64,000 nucleotides of DNA from Alentia gelatinosa (Eukaryota > Annelida > Polychaeta > Phyllodocida > Polynoidae), in NCBI GenBank assembly GCA_950022655.1, contig OX465584.1, forward strand, positions 32,368,988 through 32,432,987, read 5' to 3'. The first letter of the stretch is position 1; every line of letters starts with the position of its first letter. Both the position numbers and the translations under genes were made by a program. Below, one piece after another: positions 59,125 to 64,000 of this stretch. The notes below the pieces were generated by a model. It was not told the origin of the DNA and searched no databases. It was given only the letters and a program-made list of their open reading frames with translations.

Positions 59125-59222
59125 TATATATATATACATCTATATATATATATATATATATGCTTCCGTAAAGTATATATATATATATTCATTGGGTCTA
59201 TCGTAGTAGGTGGGTGCGGCCT
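59086..59222. repeat. (TA)n microsatellite and lone MITE end
   Basis: Interrupted TA repeats run to about 59188. TCGTAGTAGGTGGGTGCGGCC at 59202-59217 region resembles the right end of the Harbinger-like MITEs, without a partner. Confidence 0.7.
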
Positions 59223-59224
59223 CT

Positions 59225-59478
59225 TACTATAGTGACAGTGTGTCTGACATTGAGCTCAATGACAAGAGTGAGCGATAACCAGGGAGATGGTCGATTCGAT
59301 TATTTATTTTAATTAAAACATTATATTTGAGATGTGACAACTGTTCAGGAAAGGTCTAATATCTTGTACTACCTATAAAAGATAATTCTATTATGAAAAT
59401 ATATCATAAATATTAATAAATCTTATCGAAAACTTGATTTTATATTCTCCTATATATCACAGAAGTATTCAAGGAATT
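59225..59478 (+). repeat. 254-bp direct repeat, copy B'
   Basis: Second copy of 57483-57736. Confidence 0.9.
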
Positions 59479-60439
59479 ATCTGTTAATTTTGAGAGGCTC
59501 CGTTACAATCTGCTTACAAGGCGATCACAGCTTTAATATTCCAAGGCGAATCTCCTGTGTGACCAAGTTTGAAGAATGGTAGAAAATGTTGGATAATAAA
59601 CTATGTTATAAATGTACATTTGTTTAGATTGAGAGCTTCATTTCAATTGATTCCAGCTTGATTAGCTTATCGGATTTACATATCCGAACATCTGTATTTA
59701 CGTATTACCAGACTTATTGATTTCTAAGGTTTCATGAATGACCTTCACCTTGGGACCGATCCAATCCGGTGCTTGAAAGTCACTGAGTGCAATGTCCCAG
59801 TTAAATTTCAATTGATTGAAAAAATGGCCGTTGGGTGCCAGCTCCAGCCGCCATGATATTAGGTTTGCATGCTAGTTTCACTTTCTGTTATGGCTAGGTT
59901 AGCGTTTTTGGTGCTAAATACGAGTTTTCCATGCTGGGACCTGGTTGAGCGTGGGCCACACGCTTATATTCGCTACCGAGGTTAGGTACAGATTAGATGT
60001 GCTGTAAAAACTATCCCTTCTCTAAATTCGTGCCGACTCTGTGATACTGGCAAAGGCGCAGAAGGCCAGTGCCTAAGTGTATATAGCGTGCCCCGCTGAC
60101 TATGACCAATCACTAGATCTGGTGTTGCTTTCAATAGTATCATGTACAACAATATTGAAAATAAGTCAAGCCTACTGTGGTAACGCTTAGTTGCTGCAAT
60201 ATGCAAAATGAATCATGATAACATTTCGATGATGGCACTGTTTATTTCCTCCAGATCAATGCTTCTGCCCATCCGGTGAGATTCCTGAAAGGTGGCATTG
60301 GTACTTATACTCCCAGGTTTGTCTTGTGGTTGTGTTTTTTATTCTTTATTTGTTTGTTTTTGTGGTTGTTGTTGTTTGTTTTTGCTGAGGTTTTTTCTTT
60401 GGGGAGTTGTTATTGTTGTTACATGAAAATTTCTTCGTT
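59479..60439. other. Non-coding DNA, GTT-rich near the end
   Basis: Nothing recognised; 60330-60420 is TTTGTTG-rich simple sequence. Confidence 0.5.
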
Positions 60440-61260
60440 CGTATAACCCTGATGGGTTTGCGTTGGAATTTACCACAACAAACCAACTATAGCACAATTC
60501 CTGACGAGACCCGCCCAGGTCGAAACCACAGAGTAAGCGTTCCCATACAGAAATAGGATGGGCCGAGAGCCGAACGACCCAAACAAAAGGAAACAGAGGA
60601 AAACATGAGACATTCCAACCAACCAGGAGGTAAAAAACACTGGCGAACGCCGTTCACCAGATCCTTCAAAAAGAAGATGAGGGGTACCCAAGACAACAAT
60701 TTCAAAAAAAAAATATACAAGCCCATCATAAGTTGGCCACCGCCAGAGTGACCAACCTAAACACAAAACACAAACGAACTTAAAAAAACTCCAACAGAAG
60801 GAAGAAAGAAAACGACTGATAGAGGATGATATTCCTCTACCAAAAATCACAAATCTATGATCTCAAATAAAAAGAGTGGCGGATGCCCATATCCACTACC
60901 AAAAGTGACTATCGAATGACATTTGATAAACCCACGAAACACTAACCAGTAGAATTCTTGGAAGAGACGCTAAATTACCCCCCCCCCCCCCTTTACCCTT
61001 CCACTAACTCCATATAACCCACACCCTAGACACAAGGGATCGAAAGGAACCAAATAACTAACCACAACTGGATGACGACACCATAAACAAAAACAACACT
61101 ACCCCAGCAAGTATTAATTCACAGAAAAAAGAACCAAGATGTCTCACATACAAATCCCTCTCCAGAATTAGGACACAAACGGCACAACATAGAAAGACGA
61201 TCGACTCACCCACCGGCCCGCGGGGGGCGAGAAAGAACAGCCGAAAAGTGGTTGGAAGAG
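60440..61260 (+). other. A-rich, T-poor block of unknown nature
   Basis: The + strand is strikingly A-rich and T-poor over about 800 bp. One frame stays largely open between 60479 and 60750 except for a single stop (words such as HSNQPGGKKHWRTPFTRSFK), which could be a decayed ORF of an unknown element. A poly-C run lies at 60979-60991. Minus-strand open frames are probably shadows. A polyadenylation-like AATAAAAT lies at about 61481, downstream of the block. Confidence 0.35.
60501..60526 (+). ncRNA. Hammerhead-ribozyme-like core
   Basis: CTGACGA (60501-60507), then a 4-bp stem GACC/GGTC with a 6-nt loop (60508-60521), then GAAAC (60522-60526). This matches the conserved CUGANGA, stem II, GAAA core. 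Stems I and III are not convincing: AATTC before the core can pair with GAATT upstream (near 60466), but the cleavage-site context there is poor. Core match only. Confidence 0.3.
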
Positions 61261-62060
61261 CACAAACTTTCAACCAATGGGAATCGCATATATATACACT
61301 CTCCCAGCAGATATCCTGCGCTCTACTTCCTGTGGTCGCTTTGTATCTCTGCCCCAACCTGCCTGTTTGGGCTCAAATCTGGCCCATACGCCAGTTTTTA
61401 AAAAATCCAAAATTCTGAGTGCTTTTTGGGGGTATTTTGTGTTCCACTTGTAAATAGAGATGAACATATCTATATGGTAAATAAAATACTCTCATTTCTG
61501 TTATTATCTAATTCAAACCAGACACAGTCTGTGGGATTACTTTCTACAGTGGAAAGCACCTCATGTGTTGCAGGGCTTTGTTTTGTCAACAATGACATGT
61601 GCTCCTCTAAAGGGGCAGTCTAATCAACTGTGGATTCCCATTAGAAAATGGATTAAGTATGAAAAAGAAACAACCAGATTGTCTGTGAAGCTCCTTTAAC
61701 AATTCCCATATTCTATACTCATGATATGTGAGTTGTTTGACTTGTATAACCTTTGACAGTTGCCTTGTTTTGAATCCGAAATGTTGGCTGGTTCCCTAGT
61801 TCTTAGTGGATAGCCTGAGAACCAGTGTATAACGTCACTGGGTTGGGGCAGAGACTAAGCAAGCGCTAGCGCCGCGAAGGATCTGGGGGGAGAGTGATAT
61901 ATATATATACGGGGTTGACAGGAATCAGCACGAAAATTAATGCGCCGACCCGTACACTCTCTACATTGTGGTCGTAAATGCGATAGGGGTAACACATCAA
62001 CGCCCAGTCTTACCCTCACTGTTGTTGTTGTTGTTGTTGTTGCTAATAACATAATTTTTA
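61261..62060. other. Non-coding DNA with (GTT)n
   Basis: (GTT)6-7 lies at about 62022-62042. No gene recognised. Confidence 0.5.
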
Positions 62061-62065
62061 TCTAT

Positions 62066-62742
62066 CAGTGGCGCCAGAATAGGGGGGGCAGGGGGGGCAA
62101 CTGCCCCCCTACTTTTTGCCCAGCCCAAAAAAGTCAGCAGCTTCAAATTTTACTCAAACGTGTGTAAAACCTGTCTTGACCTGTCTAACATTTTAGCATG
62201 CAACAGTGGCTAAGCCTTGACTTTTCACCGTGGAAAATTGTCAGAGCCTGACTTTTTAGTGTGCAATGATGGCTTAACCCTGACTTTTCACCGTGAAAAA
62301 GTGTCAAAGTCTGACTTTTTAGCGTGCAATGATGGCTAAACCCTGACTTTTCACCGTGGAAATGTGTCAAAGTCTGACTTTTTAGCGTGCAATGATGGCT
62401 AAGCCCTGACTTTTCACTATGAAAAGTGTCATAGTCTGACTTTTTAGCATTCAATGATGGCTAAGCCCTGACTTTTCACCGTGAAAAGTGTCAAAGTCTG
62501 ACATTTTAGCATGCAATGATGGCTAAGCCCTGACTTTTCACCATGGAAAAGTGTCAAAGTTTGACTTTTTAACTAACCCCTGACTTTTCACCGTGTCAGC
62601 GTCTGACTTTTCGCAGATTCACGGTAAATCCAGAGGAACAGGCGAATGTCGAAGGCTGACTTCATACTAAGAAAAAAGTCAGCAATTTTTCAGTTCGCCC
62701 CCCCCCCCCCCCCCCCACTTTCAAAACGTTCTGACGCCCCTG
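62066..62742. mobile_element. hAT5-like MITE, 677 bp
   Basis: Ends CAGTGGCGCCAGAA and, reversed, CAGGGGCGTCAGAA match in 12 of 14 bases. Both ends are flanked by TCTAT (62061-62065 and 62743-62747), a 5-bp target duplication as known for the hAT5 branch. Poly-G next to the left end and poly-C next to the right end extend the symmetry. Confidence 0.75.
62193..62600 (+). repeat. 62-bp tandem repeats inside the hAT5-like MITE
   Basis: About six units containing TGGCTAAGCCCTGACTTTTC, then ACCGTG and AGTCTGACTTTTTAGC. Open frames across it are repeat by-products. Confidence 0.9.
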
Positions 62743-62747
62743 TCTAT

Positions 62748-63084
62748 CCACACCTTCCTAGCAAGCATAGCTGTCTCATCCATTTAAAGTACACACATAG
62801 ATAATGACTATTCGATGTTGTATTTACAGAATATGATATGTAAGTACACTAAGTGCACTCCCAAGCCATCCAGATATATCAGTTTTATAACTTGTCTTTA
62901 TATAAATTGCTGCTATGCCACCATATTAATGGAGAAAGATGCTAGTAAAACTTGGGCCTGGGCGTACATGGAAACCAGTCATCGACTGAGTACGTTCTCA
63001 CCCCGCCCCCAAAACCCCGATGTCTTTGAAGCAATGCACACGTTTTGTGTCTAACAGCATGGAGTTGTCCCATTTCACTAAGTC
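62748..63084. other. Non-coding DNA
   Basis: Nothing recognised. Confidence 0.5.
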
Positions 63085-63465
63085 CATATAAGGAACGGCG
63101 TATATGTGAGCTAATATTTCATATTCTACCTGATTATTGCTTCAGAGACGCTAGATTATCTGTGGGTGGATATTATTATGAAATGATATCTCACATGCAC
63201 GCCAATTTCTGTTGGCAATTCTGGAGATCGCTGCCGTCACTCGCTTAGTGTGTCCCCAGCATTATACCGGGGACACACCAAGTGAGTCAATACAAAATAG
63301 CATGTATGTGAGTTATTATTTCATAGGAATATCTCCCGCCCATGATTTAGCATCTCAGAAACAATAATCAGGTGAAATATGAAATAATAGCTCATATATA
63401 GTCCATTTTGTGTTGGCGAATCCGGAAATCGCTGCATTACTCGCTTGGTGTGTCTCCAGCTTAAG
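63085..63465. mobile_element. Head-to-head MITE pair forming a large inverted repeat
   Basis: Arms of about 150 bp centred near 63263. CACTCGCTTAGTGTGTCCCC (63238) faces GGGGACACACCAAGTGAG (63270). Further out CTACCTGATTATTGCTTCAG pairs with AAACAATAATCAGGTG (about 63360). A third end, ACTCGCTTGGTGTGTCTCCA, lies near 63442. Confidence 0.7.
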
Positions 63466-64000
63466 CGTTTCTAAAGACTAGACGATTTATACCATCTTAC
63501 TGTGAAAATTCGTCAGGATGTGCTAAATGCCAGAATCGCCAGTCAGAATCGTCTAGTGCAAATGCCAGGTCACCATGGTAGAACAAGTGACACTCCGAAA
63601 GCAACATAAGCGATATTTTCGAGGTGCACCCCTGAGCCTGGACGTCCTTGCTGGTTGCACATGATGTGATCTTAATCGCCTATCTTATCTAATTACAATA
63701 ATTGTTTGTCAGAGATAACGGGTTACCTACCGGGGATAGGTTCACAGTTGTCAACATAATTAGACCGTTTTTATAATGGTCGTTAACATATACCTACAAG
63801 TGGTGTCTGTTTAATAACTACGAGTGTTGAATGCTAATCAAACAAGACCCCCCCCCCCCCCCCTGTCAGAACTACAAGTACATGTATTGTCGCAAATATG
63901 GTATAATATACAAGAGGTATACATGAGTTCAAGTTTCAATTAGACGGGCTATATCTATATGTTTCCACTTGGCTCTCGTTAGGTTCTGATTAACTTATGC
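63466..64000. other. Non-coding DNA
   Basis: Contains a poly-C tract at 63849-63862. Nothing else recognised. Confidence 0.5.

Noticed and set aside
60470..60850. 126-residue minus-strand hydrophobic open frame
   Set aside because: Composition reflects the T-rich complement of the A-rich block; no gene-like motif.

Overview
This window is eukaryotic and metazoan. It is AT-rich, mostly non-coding and dense in transposable elements, with simple repeats, a 200-N assembly gap and split transposon genes. The mix (Ngaro-type tyrosine-recombinase retrotransposon, non-LTR elements, tRNA-derived SINE-like pieces, many foldback MITEs, many G/C homopolymers) would suit a marine lophotrochozoan such as a mollusc, but that is inference. 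I recognise no host protein gene, no rRNA and no CRISPR.

Layout. 1-2244: 3' end of an Ngaro-like retrotransposon (RT/RNase H tail, tyrosine recombinase, split direct repeats B1-A2-B2). 2432-2803: Harbinger-like MITE. 5935-8530: degenerate simple repeats, including a large inverted minisatellite and a G-run-rich array. 9005-9078: tRNA-Arg-derived SINE head. 10350-18575: the most interesting block, an apparently complete 8.2-kb DNA transposon. It has 28-bp terminal inverted repeats, a spliced minus-strand transposase gene (about 1,014 aa in my model), three near-identical 393-bp tandem repeats, and at least 14 copies of a 13-bp motif (TTTCGGACGTTCC and variants) near both ends. 19811-20010: gap. 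20011-20950: 5'-inverted non-LTR retrotransposon remnant. 21685-23070: minisatellite and palindrome-rich MITEs.

23-49 kb is mainly unannotatable non-coding DNA. It holds several hairpin MITEs (35.1, 39.8, 40.7, 41.4 and 42.0 kb), possible CRE/E-box/TCTCGCGAG promoter-like spots and a tRNA-like SINE piece. 49221-52185: a 5'-truncated, twice-frameshifted non-LTR element (endonuclease, YADD reverse transcriptase, C-terminal domain). 52.2-59.5 kb: nested MITEs and duplications, including a 2.1-kb TIR-bounded element containing a tandem array of hairpins, and a GATGTAG satellite. 60.4-61.3 kb: an A-rich, T-poor block with a hammerhead-ribozyme-like core at its 5' edge. 62066-62742: hAT5-like MITE with internal 62-bp repeats. 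63.1-63.5 kb: large inverted repeat of paired MITEs.

The genes do not form a cellular pathway. Each belongs to its own element, and most of the structure reflects successive transposon insertion, inversion and tandem duplication.
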